The translations under genes and the position numbers were made by a program. The notes below the pieces were generated by a model. It ran no database searches. It was given only the letters and a program-made list of their open reading frames with translations, and was not told the origin of the DNA. Positions 8,511 to 16,969 of a stretch of 64,000 nucleotides of DNA are shown here, piece by piece. Each line of letters begins with the position of its first letter. Position 1 is the first letter of the stretch. Origin of the DNA: Sellimonas catena (GTDB taxonomy: Bacteria; Bacillota; Clostridia; Lachnospirales; Lachnospiraceae); NCBI RefSeq assembly GCF_045063725.1, contig NZ_CP173695.1; one strand, written 5' to 3'.

Positions 8511-9692
8511 TTAGAAGTCTACCTCTGTTCCGTAATATGTACATGTGAGAAGTTTTTCCATCTCTGCAGGTGTGATGCTTCTCGGGTTGGATCCTGTACA
8601 TGCATCGCCGACTGCAAGTTCTGCGATACTGGAAAGTTTTTCTTTAAATTCTTCTTCGTTGATTCCGAATTCTTTTAATGTTTTCGGGATTCCGAGTTCT
8701 ACATTGAATGCATCAATCTTTGCAACGAGGCTGTTGATTAATGCTTTTTCAGATGTTCCCGGAAGTCCCATCCTGCGTGCGATCTCTGCGTAACGTTTTG
8801 CTGCCACAGGATCTTTTGCATTGTATTTGATAACATATGGAAGATAAATTGCATTCGCGCATCCGTGCGGAATATGTCCTGTGGAGAATGCAGCTCCTGT
8901 CTTATGAGCCATAGAGTGTACAATACCAAGCAGTGCATTGGAGAATGCCATTCCGGCCAGGCACTGTGCGTAGTGCATCTGCTCTCTTGCGTCCATATCA
9001 CAATGGTAGGATGCCGGCAGATAATCCAGTACCATCTCGATTGCCTGCAGTGCAAGCGGATCTGTAAATGGTCCATTCAGTGTGGAAACATAAGCCTCAA
9101 TCGCATGAGTAAGAGCGTCCATTCCTGTGTAGGCAACCTGTTTTACCGGAAGTCCTGCAACAAGATCCGGGTCTACAATGGCGATATCCGGTGTGATGTT
9201 GAAGTCAGCAAGCGGATATTTTACTCCTGTCTGATAGTTTGTGATAACGGAGAATGCAGTCACCTCTGTAGCTGTACCGGATGTAGACGGAATTGCTGCA
9301 AATTTCGCTTTCTGTCTTAATTCCGGGAAGTTAAACGGTGTGCACAGATCTTCGAATGTTGTATCCGGATATTCATAGAATGCCCACATTGCTTTTGCAG
9401 CATCGATCGGTGATCCGCCGCCCATAGCAACGATCCAGTCAGGCTCGAATGCTCTCATGGCTTCTGCACCTTTCATAACTGTTTCAACAGACGGGTCCGG
9501 CTCAACTCCTTCAAAGAGCTGTACTTCCATGCCTGCCTCTTTCAGATAATTCACTGCTCTGTCGAGGAATCCCTGACGTTTCATGGAGCCTCCTCCGACT
9601 ACCAGAATGGCTTTCTTTCCTTTCAGGTTTTTCAGCTCTTCCAAACAGCCCTTACCATGGTAAATATCTCTTGGTAAACAAAATCTGCTCAT
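8511..9692 (-). CDS. Iron-containing alcohol dehydrogenase (second copy)
   Basis: About 393 residues, group III alcohol dehydrogenase. Motifs include MGGGSPIDAAKAMW, the metal-binding stretch GMDALTHAIEAYVS and HSMAHKTGA, and HGCANAIYLPYVI. It resembles butanol/1,3-propanediol-type enzymes (YqhD/AdhE-C-like) that reduce aldehydes with NAD(P)H. An upstream ATG at 9767 is in frame but overlaps the -35 box of the promoter at 9739-9767. The start at 9692 is chosen because AAGGAG lies 9-10 nt before it and the mRNA should begin near 9732. It is monocistronic, with its own promoter and terminator. Confidence 0.9.
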   Translation of the reverse strand: MSRFCLPRDIYHGKGCLEELKNLKGKKAILVVGGGSMKRQGFLDRAVNYLKEAGMEVQLFEGVEPDPSVETVMKGAEAMRAFEPDWIVAMGGGSPIDAAKAMWAFYEYPDTTFEDLCTPFNFPELRQKAKFAAIPSTSGTATEVTAFSVITNYQTGVKYPLADFNITPDIAIVDPDLVAGLPVKQVAYTGMDALTHAIEAYVSTLNGPFTDPLALQAIEMVLDYLPASYHCDMDAREQMHYAQCLAGMAFSNALLGIVHSMAHKTGAAFSTGHIPHGCANAIYLPYVIKYNAKDPVAAKRYAEIARRMGLPGTSEKALINSLVAKIDAFNVELGIPKTLKEFGINEEEFKEKLSSIAELAVGDACTGSNPRSITPAEMEKLLTCTYYGTEVDF

Positions 9693-9738
9693 TGCTTGTC
9701 TCTCCTTTTCTTCCATTGATAATTTTTTAACTATCGTT

Positions 9739-9767
9739 AGTATACTCCTACTTTTAAAATTTTTCAA
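9739..9767 (-). promoter_or_regulatory. Sigma-A promoter for the second Fe-ADH
   Basis: TTGAAA (9762-9767), a 17-bp spacer and TATACT (9739-9744) on the minus strand. It fixes the translational start to 9692 rather than 9767. Confidence 0.65.
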
Positions 9768-9864
9768 GTTCTTTCACTTGTTTTTAACAATTTTTATGTC
9801 CGGATTTTTAATTGATTGAATATTTCTCTGATTTGGAACAATTATCTTATCCAAGGAGTGCCCT

Positions 9865-9910
9865 GAAAAAAGAAAAGAGAGGAAGAACCCTCTGAATTCT
9901 TCCTCTCTTT
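9865..9910 (-). terminator. Terminator of the fhs-folD-TPR protein unit
   Basis: A perfect 14-bp stem (9874-9887 with 9897-9910) followed by a U-rich tract on the minus strand. Confidence 0.9.
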
Positions 9911-9971
9911 CTCCTGTTTTCCCGGCAGATCATTTTCTGTTTTCAGATCATATTCATAAAATCTACGGCCA

Positions 9972-10973
9972 TCAGGAACTGAATCTGTATTTTCTCGTTG
10001 TAACTTCACTTTTCTTTCCGTTTCCATCAATCAGTACAACATTCAGTTCCGTATCTTCGTAAACCGCGAATGCGCCGGTATACTGAATAGACTGATCCGA
10101 CGGTTCGGTTCCGTCCAGTGTATAGTATGCAGTGTAACCGTCCGGCACCTGTATTTCAACGCTGACCGCCTCGGAATACTGTCCCGTTGTCGGTGATACT
10201 GCAGGCGCGTCCGCTACCGGAAACTGGATCGTATATGTTTTTTGTACCTCAACACTTGCAATTCCTTTTTTATTGACAAAAATGGCCCGGACTGTCGTCT
10301 CTCCTTCCTGATTCAGCTGGATCGGTTCTTTGTATTCTGTACTGTCTGTTGTCGCCTCGCTGCCGTCAAGAGTATAATAGATAGTCCCTTCATCTTCACT
10401 GCTCAGTGTCAACTCCTGCACATTATCGTAGACCTTGTCGTCGTCCAGACTGAATTCCGGAATTTTGGCCACATAATCCTTGAGTTCTGTGAGGATCTGC
10501 TCATTGGTACAGGTGCTCATGATATAGGCGATTTTTTCCGTCTGCTCTGTGTCTTCATAAAACTCTACCGCAGCGCGGTATACGCCTGTGCTGTCCGGAT
10601 AGGTATTCACCGCTTCCTGCAGAAGAGTATCTGCCTTATCATCCTGATCCCGGCCGTGATAAAGCTTTGCAAGACTCACGTAGGCATCCTCTTTTTCGCC
10701 GTTTTTTTCAATTGCCCTCAGATAGAGGTCTTCCGCTTTTGTAGTATTGCCGCCTGCTTCGGCTCTTTTCCCCTGATTTACCACACCGGTATATGTATTC
10801 CGATAGATCAAAACTCCGATTCCGATGATCGCTGCAAGAAACAGGATCATTCCCAGAATCAAAATCCGTCTCAGCCTTCTCTTGCGGCGCATCCGCTCCG
10901 CTTTTGCTCTTCTCCTCCGCCTTCTGATCTCTTCCTCTGACAGTCTGTCTCCTGGATTTGTCATTCTTTGCAT
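9972..10973 (-). CDS. Membrane-anchored TPR protein with two chitobiase C-terminal-type repeats
   Basis: About 333 residues. A very basic N-terminus (RRRRRRAKAERMRRKRRLRR) is followed by one membrane helix (ILILGMILFLAAIIGIGVLI), giving an N-in, C-out topology. A short TPR-like helical region with NTTKAEDLYLRAIEKNGEKE comes next. Two copies of a chitobiase_C-type beta module end the protein, marked by YYTLDGSEATTDS and YYTLDGTEPSDQS. Its function is unknown; the layout suggests an extracytoplasmic scaffold or wall-associated protein. The start at 10973 lies 8 nt after the folD stop, so it is probably translated from the same mRNA as folD. ATG 10964 and an in-frame 11015 codon are alternatives. 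Confidence 0.75.
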   Translation of the reverse strand: MQRMTNPGDRLSEEEIRRRRRRAKAERMRRKRRLRRILILGMILFLAAIIGIGVLIYRNTYTGVVNQGKRAEAGGNTTKAEDLYLRAIEKNGEKEDAYVSLAKLYHGRDQDDKADTLLQEAVNTYPDSTGVYRAAVEFYEDTEQTEKIAYIMSTCTNEQILTELKDYVAKIPEFSLDDDKVYDNVQELTLSSEDEGTIYYTLDGSEATTDSTEYKEPIQLNQEGETTVRAIFVNKKGIASVEVQKTYTIQFPVADAPAVSPTTGQYSEAVSVEIQVPDGYTAYYTLDGTEPSDQSIQYTGAFAVYEDTELNVVLIDGNGKKSEVTTRKYRFSS

Positions 10974-10980
10974 GGTACCC

Positions 10981-11832
10981 TTATTCTCTCCTCTTTTTCC
11001 GTGCCGCCTCCACACAGTTATTCATCAACATTGCAATTGTCATCGGTCCTACTCCCCCGGGTACCGGTGTGATTGCTTCTGCCTTTTCTTTCACATGTTC
11101 AAAATCCACATCTCCGCACAGCTTTCCGTTTTCATCCCGGTTCATCCCGACATCAATGACAACGGCTCCCTCTTTGACATCGTCCGCCTGAATCAGCTTC
11201 GGATTTCCGACTGCAACTACAAGAATATCAGCCCGCCTGGTAATCTCACTGAGGTTTTTTGTTCTTGAGTGTACGATTGTTACCGTTCCATTCTGCTCAA
11301 GCAGGAGAAGCGCCATCGGTTTCCCGACGTGGTTGCTCCGTCCAACTACTACACACTCTTTTCCCTCGATTGTATAGCCGGACCGTTTAATTAACTCGAG
11401 CACTCCGGCAGGAGTACAGGACCGGAATCCTTCCGATCCAATACAAAGCGCGCCAATGCTTTCCGGAAGGAATCCGTCCACATCTTTTTTCGGAGAAATC
11501 ATTCCGGTAATTTTTTCTTCGTCAATCTGCTCCGGAAGAGGCAGCTGAACAAGGATGCCGTCCACGGTTTCATCTTCATTAAGCTCTCTTACCAGTTTTT
11601 CCAGCTCCTGTTCGGTAGTCTCCTTTGGGAGTTCATAAGAACGAGATTCAATTCCGATATATTCACATGCTCTCTTTTTGTTTCTTACGTAGATGGCAGA
11701 TGCGCTGTCGTCTCCCACCAGTATGACAGCCAGGCACGGGGTGATCCCCTGTGCCTTCAATTCTGCCACTTCCTGTTTCAGTTCCTCTTTGATTTCCGAG
11801 GAAATTGCTTTTCCGTCTATCAATACTGCCAT
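10981..11832 (-). CDS. folD: Methylenetetrahydrofolate dehydrogenase/cyclohydrolase FolD
   Basis: A 283-residue bifunctional enzyme. It oxidises 5,10-methylene-THF to 5,10-methenyl-THF with NADP+ and hydrolyses it to 10-formyl-THF. The folate/catalytic region YVRNKKRACEYIGI contains the catalytic Lys and Tyr, and the nucleotide-binding signature VVGRSNHVGKPMALLLL is complete. The length is normal. It lies directly downstream of fhs (formate-THF ligase), giving a formate to methylene-THF one-carbon module. The start has AAGGAG upstream. The gene supports purine and formyl-Met synthesis and possibly acetogenic one-carbon flow, though no other Wood-Ljungdahl genes are in the window. Confidence 0.97.
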   Translation of the reverse strand: MAVLIDGKAISSEIKEELKQEVAELKAQGITPCLAVILVGDDSASAIYVRNKKRACEYIGIESRSYELPKETTEQELEKLVRELNEDETVDGILVQLPLPEQIDEEKITGMISPKKDVDGFLPESIGALCIGSEGFRSCTPAGVLELIKRSGYTIEGKECVVVGRSNHVGKPMALLLLEQNGTVTIVHSRTKNLSEITRRADILVVAVGNPKLIQADDVKEGAVVIDVGMNRDENGKLCGDVDFEHVKEKAEAITPVPGGVGPMTIAMLMNNCVEAARKKRRE

Positions 11833-11847
11833 TTTTCGTCTCCTTTT

Positions 11848-13518
11848 TTAGAACAATCCCGTAATCTTTCCGTCATCTGTCACATCAATATTATTTGCCG
11901 CAGGCACTTTCGGAAGTCCCGGCATCGTCATTACTGCTCCTGTAAGCACGACTACAAATCCCGCTCCCGCACTTACGTAAACTTCTCTTACATGAATGCG
12001 GAATCCTTCCGGACGGCCAAGAAGTGTCTGATCATCGGAAAGGGAATACTGGGTCTTTGCCATGCAGACCGGAACATTGGCGAATCCGAGCTCTTCGATC
12101 TTGGCCAGCTGTTTCAATGCGGCCTTATCGTAATCAACGCCGTCTGCCCCGTAAATTTCCTTTGCTACTGTCTCAATCTTATCTTTCAGCGGCATCTCAT
12201 CCGGATAAAGCGGGTGAAAATGACTTTCTTTTGTCTCCAGTGTCTTCAAAACTTTATTTGCAAGCTCAACACCGCCTTCTCCGCCTTTTGCCCATACATC
12301 CGCGATTGCAAATTCACAGTCTCTCTCTTCGCAGAATGTTTTAACAAATTCTTTTTCCGCGTCTGTATCTGCTGAAAAAGCATTCAGTGTAACGACAACC
12401 GGCACACCGAACTTCTGCAGATTTTCAATGTGTTTTTCCAGGTTGACAATTCCCTTTTTCAGGGCATCCAGATTTTCCTCATTTAATTCATTTTTCGGTA
12501 CGCCGCCGTTATATTTCAGTGCACGGATCGTTGCAACCAGAACAACTGCATCCGGTTTCAGTCCGCTCATCCGGCATTTGATGTCCATAAATTTTTCAGC
12601 ACCCAGATCCGCACCGAATCCGGCCTCGGTGATGGTGATATCGCTCATCTTCAACGCCATTTTTGTTGCCTGTACACTGTTGCATCCATGCGCAATATTT
12701 GCAAATGGTCCGCCGTGTACAAGAGCCGGTGTATGCTCCAGAGTCTGGATCATATTCGGCTTGATCGCATCCTTCAAAAGCGCTGCCATGGCACCTGTCG
12801 CCTGCAGATCATCTGCTGTCACCGGTTTTCCGTCAAAGGTATAGGCAACGATAATCTTTCCAAGACGTCTTTTGAGGTCTGCAAGGTTGTCAGCAAGACA
12901 GAGAATCGCCATAATCTCGGATGCCACAGTGATAACGAAATGATCTTCCCTTACCATACCGTCCATCTTGTTTCCAAGGCCCACAACGATATTTCTGAGA
13001 ACACGGTCATTCATATCCTCGCAGCGTTTCCATACGACCTGTCTTGGATCAATTCCCAGCTGGTTTCCCTGCTGAATATGATTGTCAAGCAGAGCCGCCA
13101 GCAGGTTGTTTGCAGATGTGATTGCGTGAAAATCACCGGTAAAATGAAGATTCAGATCTTCCATTGGAACAACCTGGGCATATCCGCCGCCAGCTGCTCC
13201 TCCTTTGATTCCGAAACATGGACCCAGGGATGGTTCACGAAGGGCAATCAATGCTTTCTTTCCGATTTTTGCCATGGCTTCTCCGAGTCCTACCGTCACG
13301 GTGGTCTTACCTTCTCCGGCCGGTGTCGGATTGATCGCCGTTACAAGGACAAGTTTTCCATTTGGACGGTCTTTCACCTTATCCCACAGTTCTGCGGATA
13401 ATTTTGCTTTGTATTTACCGTAGAACTCCAAATCCTCTTCTTCAATCCCGATTGAAGCGGCCACATTTTTGATTGGCTCCATTGTTGCTTCCTGTGCAAT
13501 CTGAATGTCTGTTTTCAT
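11848..13518 (-). CDS. fhs: Formate--tetrahydrofolate ligase
   Basis: 556 residues, full length for the family. It performs the ATP-dependent ligation of formate to THF, giving 10-formyl-THF. The P-loop NPTPAGEGKTTVTVGLGEAM is intact, as are LREPSLGPCFGIKGGAAGGG and the C-terminal MPGLPKVPAAN. ATG 13518 is chosen because GGAGGAAGGAAA stands immediately upstream. An earlier in-frame ATG at 13548 would overlap the ftsK coding end. It starts a unit with folD and the TPR protein. Confidence 0.97.
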   Translation of the reverse strand: MKTDIQIAQEATMEPIKNVAASIGIEEEDLEFYGKYKAKLSAELWDKVKDRPNGKLVLVTAINPTPAGEGKTTVTVGLGEAMAKIGKKALIALREPSLGPCFGIKGGAAGGGYAQVVPMEDLNLHFTGDFHAITSANNLLAALLDNHIQQGNQLGIDPRQVVWKRCEDMNDRVLRNIVVGLGNKMDGMVREDHFVITVASEIMAILCLADNLADLKRRLGKIIVAYTFDGKPVTADDLQATGAMAALLKDAIKPNMIQTLEHTPALVHGGPFANIAHGCNSVQATKMALKMSDITITEAGFGADLGAEKFMDIKCRMSGLKPDAVVLVATIRALKYNGGVPKNELNEENLDALKKGIVNLEKHIENLQKFGVPVVVTLNAFSADTDAEKEFVKTFCEERDCEFAIADVWAKGGEGGVELANKVLKTLETKESHFHPLYPDEMPLKDKIETVAKEIYGADGVDYDKAALKQLAKIEELGFANVPVCMAKTQYSLSDDQTLLGRPEGFRIHVREVYVSAGAGFVVVLTGAVMTMPGLPKVPAANNIDVTDDGKITGLF

Positions 13519-13540
13519 TTTCCTTCCTCCATTTCTTCCC

Positions 13541-16105
13541 CTAAACATGTTCCTCTATGTACTGGTCAAACTGTTCCTTTGACATCAGAACCTTTCTCGG
13601 TTTGGTGCCTTCTTCTTCCCCGACGACACCTGCTTCATAAAGCTGGTCCATGATCCTTGCCGCCCGGTTGAATCCGATTTTGAATACCCTCTGCAGCATG
13701 CCGATCGACGCTTTATCCTTTTCAATAATAAAGTATCCTGCGTCTTTAAAATAGACATCTCTTTCCTCGCCGGATCCTCCCGGTCCGGAAGCAGAAGTGC
13801 CACTTGCCGCATTGGTCATGTGCGTCTGGACCGCTTCATCATAAGAAGCATTTCCATTATTTTTTACGAGATAATCTACAACCGCCTGAACTTCCTTGTC
13901 GGATACAAATGCTCCCTGCACCCGGACCGGCTTCTGATAGCCTGCCGGGTAGAACAGCATATCTCCCTTTCCAAGGAGCTTTTCCGCGCCGTTCATATCG
14001 ATGATCGTCCTGGAGTCGACACCGGATGACACGGAAAAGGCAATTCTGGACGGCATGTTTGCCTTAATCAGCCCCGTAATGACGTTTACAGACGGCCTCT
14101 GAGTTGCAAGCACCAGATGAATTCCTGCCGCTCTCGCAAGCTGCGCAAGACGGCAGATCGACTCTTCCACATCACCGGGTGCAACCATCATCAGATCCGC
14201 AAGCTCGTCTACGATAATAACGATCTGTGGCATCTTTTCCGGTTTTTCCTCATTTGTTTCAATATGCCGGACACTCTCTACCTTTGCGTTGAATCCTTCC
14301 ATATCCCGCACTTTATACTGTTCAAAGAGCTGATAACGCTTCATCATCTCCGCCACGGCCCAGTTCAGTGCTCCGGCCGCCTTTTTCGGATCTGTCACGA
14401 CCGGAATCAGAAGATGCGGAATCCCATTATAAACACTGAGCTCCACAACCTTCGGGTCGATCATGATTAACTTGACTTCCTGCGGAGAAGCCTTGAACAA
14501 AATACTCATAATCAGTGTGTTGATGCAGACGGACTTTCCGGATCCGGTCGCGCCCGCCACGAGAAGATGCGGCATTTTTGCGATATCCGACACCACCGTC
14601 CGTCCGCTGATATCTTTTCCGACCGCAAAACTGATTTTAGACTTTGCGGTCCGGAATTCCTCGGTTTCAAGAAGATCCCTGAGCTGTACTGTTGAATTTC
14701 CTTTATTTGGCACTTCGATACCGACCGCTGCTTTCCCCGGTATCGGCGCTTCGATCCGGATGTCCGCCGCCGCCAGATTCAGTTTCAGGTCGTCTGCAAG
14801 TCCTACAATCTTGCTGACCTTGACGCCCATTTCCGGCTGTACCTCATAACGGGTCACTGACGGTCCGCAGCTGACGTTCGTCACCGTCACATTGACGCCA
14901 AATGTCTTTAATGTCTGCTGAAGCTTTGCCGCGGTCTCACGAAGATGGGCATCCGAATCTCCTGCTCCTTTTGTGCCGTGCTTTAACAGACTCATCGGCG
15001 GAGCATGGTAGACCGGAGCCGGTTTTGCAATCGACTTCTCAATCTCTGCTGTTACGTTCTTACGGGCCTCTGCCTCCAGTGCCTTCTCGGCAGCTCTGTT
15101 CTTCTGTTCCTCCGCCTGAAATACCGATGCATCCGGTGCCGCAGCCTGTGCAGAAGCAACCCTGGATGATGCAGCCGGTTCTTTCATAAAGGTAATTCCC
15201 TCCTCCGGAAGTTCGGAAAGATCAGGAACTGCCTCATAAGCCTCTGCCGAAACGCCGTCTTCTGTCCCATACGTTTCTTCTCTTGTAATGGTAAGCTCCT
15301 CTTCCGGTGCCCTGACAGATTCTGCTTCTGCTTTTTTATTTTTCTCAGCTTTCGCTGCTCTTTTCTTTTCTTTTTTATCCTCTTTGATCACAAGTTCCTG
15401 GATCTCCGGATTGCGTCCTTCCAGTGTTGTGTCAAAAGAAACACCTTCCACTTTGTGTTCCTGGCGTTTTACCGCCTTTTCCTTTTTCTTCTCCTCACGC
15501 TGTGCCTTTCGGTGCTCCCTTCCGGATTTTGCCTTTGTCTGAATGTTCTGTCCGGCTCTCTGCATACTCTTCAGAAGAGAACGCTGTGTAATCAGAATCA
15601 GACAGATCAGCATCAGAATTACAATTACTACATAGGAACCTACAATTCCAAGCGCCGGTACCATCAGCCCCGCAATCACCTCGCCGATGCTTCCTCCTGC
15701 CCGGTTGACAAGTTCCAGAAATGAGCAGATCAATATGACAAGCACCACTGCTGCTCCCAGTTTCGTATATGCCTTTGTGTTCCCTCTGTTGGAAATAACA
15801 AATGCGATGCCCGCGAAGAAAAGGAACGGGAAAATATAGGAGAGCTGTCCAAAAATTCCTTCCATAAAATCCGCAATAACTCTGCCTACAGCCCCTCCAA
15901 GTCCAAAGTTACTGATCAGCAGAAGAATCGAAAGTGCCAGTGCCACCAGTATAACGATCTCTTCTCTGACAATCGCCTCTCTTTCCAGTTCGGCCTTTGT
16001 AGGACGGCCGGAACGGCTGGATTTTGCCCTTGTCCGGGTGGATTTTGCCCCTGTTCTCTTTGTTGTTGTTTTTTTCTTCTTTTTCTGTGGCGTCTTCTGG
16101 GCCAT
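13541..16105 (-). CDS. ftsK: FtsK/SpoIIIE DNA translocase
   Basis: 854 residues. A Lys/Arg-rich N-terminus is followed by about four membrane helices (roughly residues 50-66, 88-106, 113-130, 145-173) and a long charged, Ala/Glu-rich linker to about residue 390. The motor domain has Walker A GATGSGKS (518-525) and Walker B IVIIVDELADLMM. The C-terminal winged-helix gamma domain (RVFKIGFNRAARIMDQLYEAG) recognises polar DNA sequences. It pumps DNA through the division or sporulation septum. A sigma-A promoter lies at 16160-16188, overlapping the tepA stop. FtsK and SpoIIIE cannot be told apart from the sequence alone. Confidence 0.95.
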   Translation of the reverse strand: MAQKTPQKKKKKTTTKRTGAKSTRTRAKSSRSGRPTKAELEREAIVREEIVILVALALSILLLISNFGLGGAVGRVIADFMEGIFGQLSYIFPFLFFAGIAFVISNRGNTKAYTKLGAAVVLVILICSFLELVNRAGGSIGEVIAGLMVPALGIVGSYVVIVILMLICLILITQRSLLKSMQRAGQNIQTKAKSGREHRKAQREEKKKEKAVKRQEHKVEGVSFDTTLEGRNPEIQELVIKEDKKEKKRAAKAEKNKKAEAESVRAPEEELTITREETYGTEDGVSAEAYEAVPDLSELPEEGITFMKEPAASSRVASAQAAAPDASVFQAEEQKNRAAEKALEAEARKNVTAEIEKSIAKPAPVYHAPPMSLLKHGTKGAGDSDAHLRETAAKLQQTLKTFGVNVTVTNVSCGPSVTRYEVQPEMGVKVSKIVGLADDLKLNLAAADIRIEAPIPGKAAVGIEVPNKGNSTVQLRDLLETEEFRTAKSKISFAVGKDISGRTVVSDIAKMPHLLVAGATGSGKSVCINTLIMSILFKASPQEVKLIMIDPKVVELSVYNGIPHLLIPVVTDPKKAAGALNWAVAEMMKRYQLFEQYKVRDMEGFNAKVESVRHIETNEEKPEKMPQIVIIVDELADLMMVAPGDVEESICRLAQLARAAGIHLVLATQRPSVNVITGLIKANMPSRIAFSVSSGVDSRTIIDMNGAEKLLGKGDMLFYPAGYQKPVRVQGAFVSDKEVQAVVDYLVKNNGNASYDEAVQTHMTNAASGTSASGPGGSGEERDVYFKDAGYFIIEKDKASIGMLQRVFKIGFNRAARIMDQLYEAGVVGEEEGTKPRKVLMSKEQFDQYIEEHV

Positions 16106-16159
16106 GAAAGATCCCCCTTGCTGCTTTCCCGCTTTTTGCGGGTTTTTCGCTTATGTTTC

Positions 16160-16188
16160 ATTATAGCATTTTTAAAATATGATGTCAT
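16160..16188 (-). promoter_or_regulatory. Sigma-A promoter for ftsK
   Basis: ATGACA (16183-16188), a 17-bp spacer and TATAAT (16160-16165) on the minus strand. The -35 box overlaps the tepA stop codon. A small GCGGG/CCCGC hairpin lies in the ftsK leader. Confidence 0.6.
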
Positions 16189-16913
16189 TATCTATTTTCA
16201 ACGGCATTCCCGCTGTGTTTTTCTGTTTTCTTTTCATCTGAACGCTTCTCGATCAGTTCATAGATTTTTGCAAATGCTTCCCGTATTCCCCCGACTTCAT
16301 CAATAATGCCCTCTCTGACGGCATCTTCTCCCTCGAGGAGTGTTCCTACATCTTTGACAAGCTGTGAAGAATCCAGCATCAGTTCCTCAAGCCTTTCCTG
16401 TGTGATTCTGGAATGTCCGGAAATAAATCTGGTAATCCTGTCCTGGGTTCGTTCCATATTGCGGTAACTCTGAATCACTCCGATAAACATACCGTTGGAC
16501 CGGACAGGATGCACGATCATCGTTCCGCTCGGCACAATAAAGGAATAGTCTGCCGATACGGCAAGCGGTCCTCCGATCGAGTGACTTCCTCCAAGAACAA
16601 GGGATACGGTCGGTTTGCTCAAAGATGAAATCATCTCCGCAATGGCAAGTCCGGCCTCCACGTCCCCTCCCAGAGTATTGAGCAGGATCAGTACTCCTTC
16701 AATCTCGTCATTTGACTCAATCTCCGCAAGTTTCGGAAGAAGATGCTCATATTTGGTTGCTTTCGTATTTCCGGATACCGCTTCATGCCCTTCAATCTCA
16801 CCGATAATAGTAAGCAGATAGACCTTGTAGTTTCCGTGTCTGCCTTCCAGTTCCAGGCTTCCGGTTTCTTTGATCTGTTCGGTTTCTTTTTCCTGTTTTT
16901 CCTGATTTTCCAT
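16188..16913 (-). CDS. tepA: ClpP-class serine peptidase, TepA-like
   Basis: About 241 residues of the ClpP/crotonase fold. The catalytic Ser is in GGSHSIGGPLAVSAD and the His in GTMIVHPVRSNG. The N-terminal stretch is charged and Glu/Gln/Lys-rich. TepA (translocation-enhancing protein) of Bacillus subtilis degrades signal-peptide fragments or aids secretion; the family function is poorly defined. It lies next to ftsK as in many Bacillota. The start at 16913 is set by GGAGGT 7 nt upstream, and this RBS forms the 3' arm of the hairpin at 16914-16959. An earlier in-frame ATG at 16928 lies within that hairpin and is unlikely. Confidence 0.85.
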   Translation of the reverse strand: MENQEKQEKETEQIKETGSLELEGRHGNYKVYLLTIIGEIEGHEAVSGNTKATKYEHLLPKLAEIESNDEIEGVLILLNTLGGDVEAGLAIAEMISSLSKPTVSLVLGGSHSIGGPLAVSADYSFIVPSGTMIVHPVRSNGMFIGVIQSYRNMERTQDRITRFISGHSRITQERLEELMLDSSQLVKDVGTLLEGEDAVREGIIDEVGGIREAFAKIYELIEKRSDEKKTEKHSGNAVENR

Positions 16914-16959
16914 AAAAAACACCTCCACATTTTCTGCTTAGTATGCGGAGGTGTTTTTT
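16914..16959 (-). terminator. metY terminator whose 3' arm is the tepA ribosome binding site
   Basis: A perfect 13-bp inverted repeat (16914-16926 with 16947-16959) with a 20-nt loop. On the minus strand the descending arm reads GGAGGUGUUUUUU and is followed at once by the tepA AUG. The same bases therefore form the metY terminator stem plus U-tract and the tepA Shine-Dalgarno. Confidence 0.85.
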
Positions 16960-16969
16960 GAAATATGCA

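Noticed and set aside
9778..9790. TTGTTTTTAACAA upstream of the second Fe-ADH as a Rex operator
   Set aside because: The half-sites are separated by 3 bp instead of the 8 bp of the clostridial Rex consensus, so a Rex site cannot be claimed.
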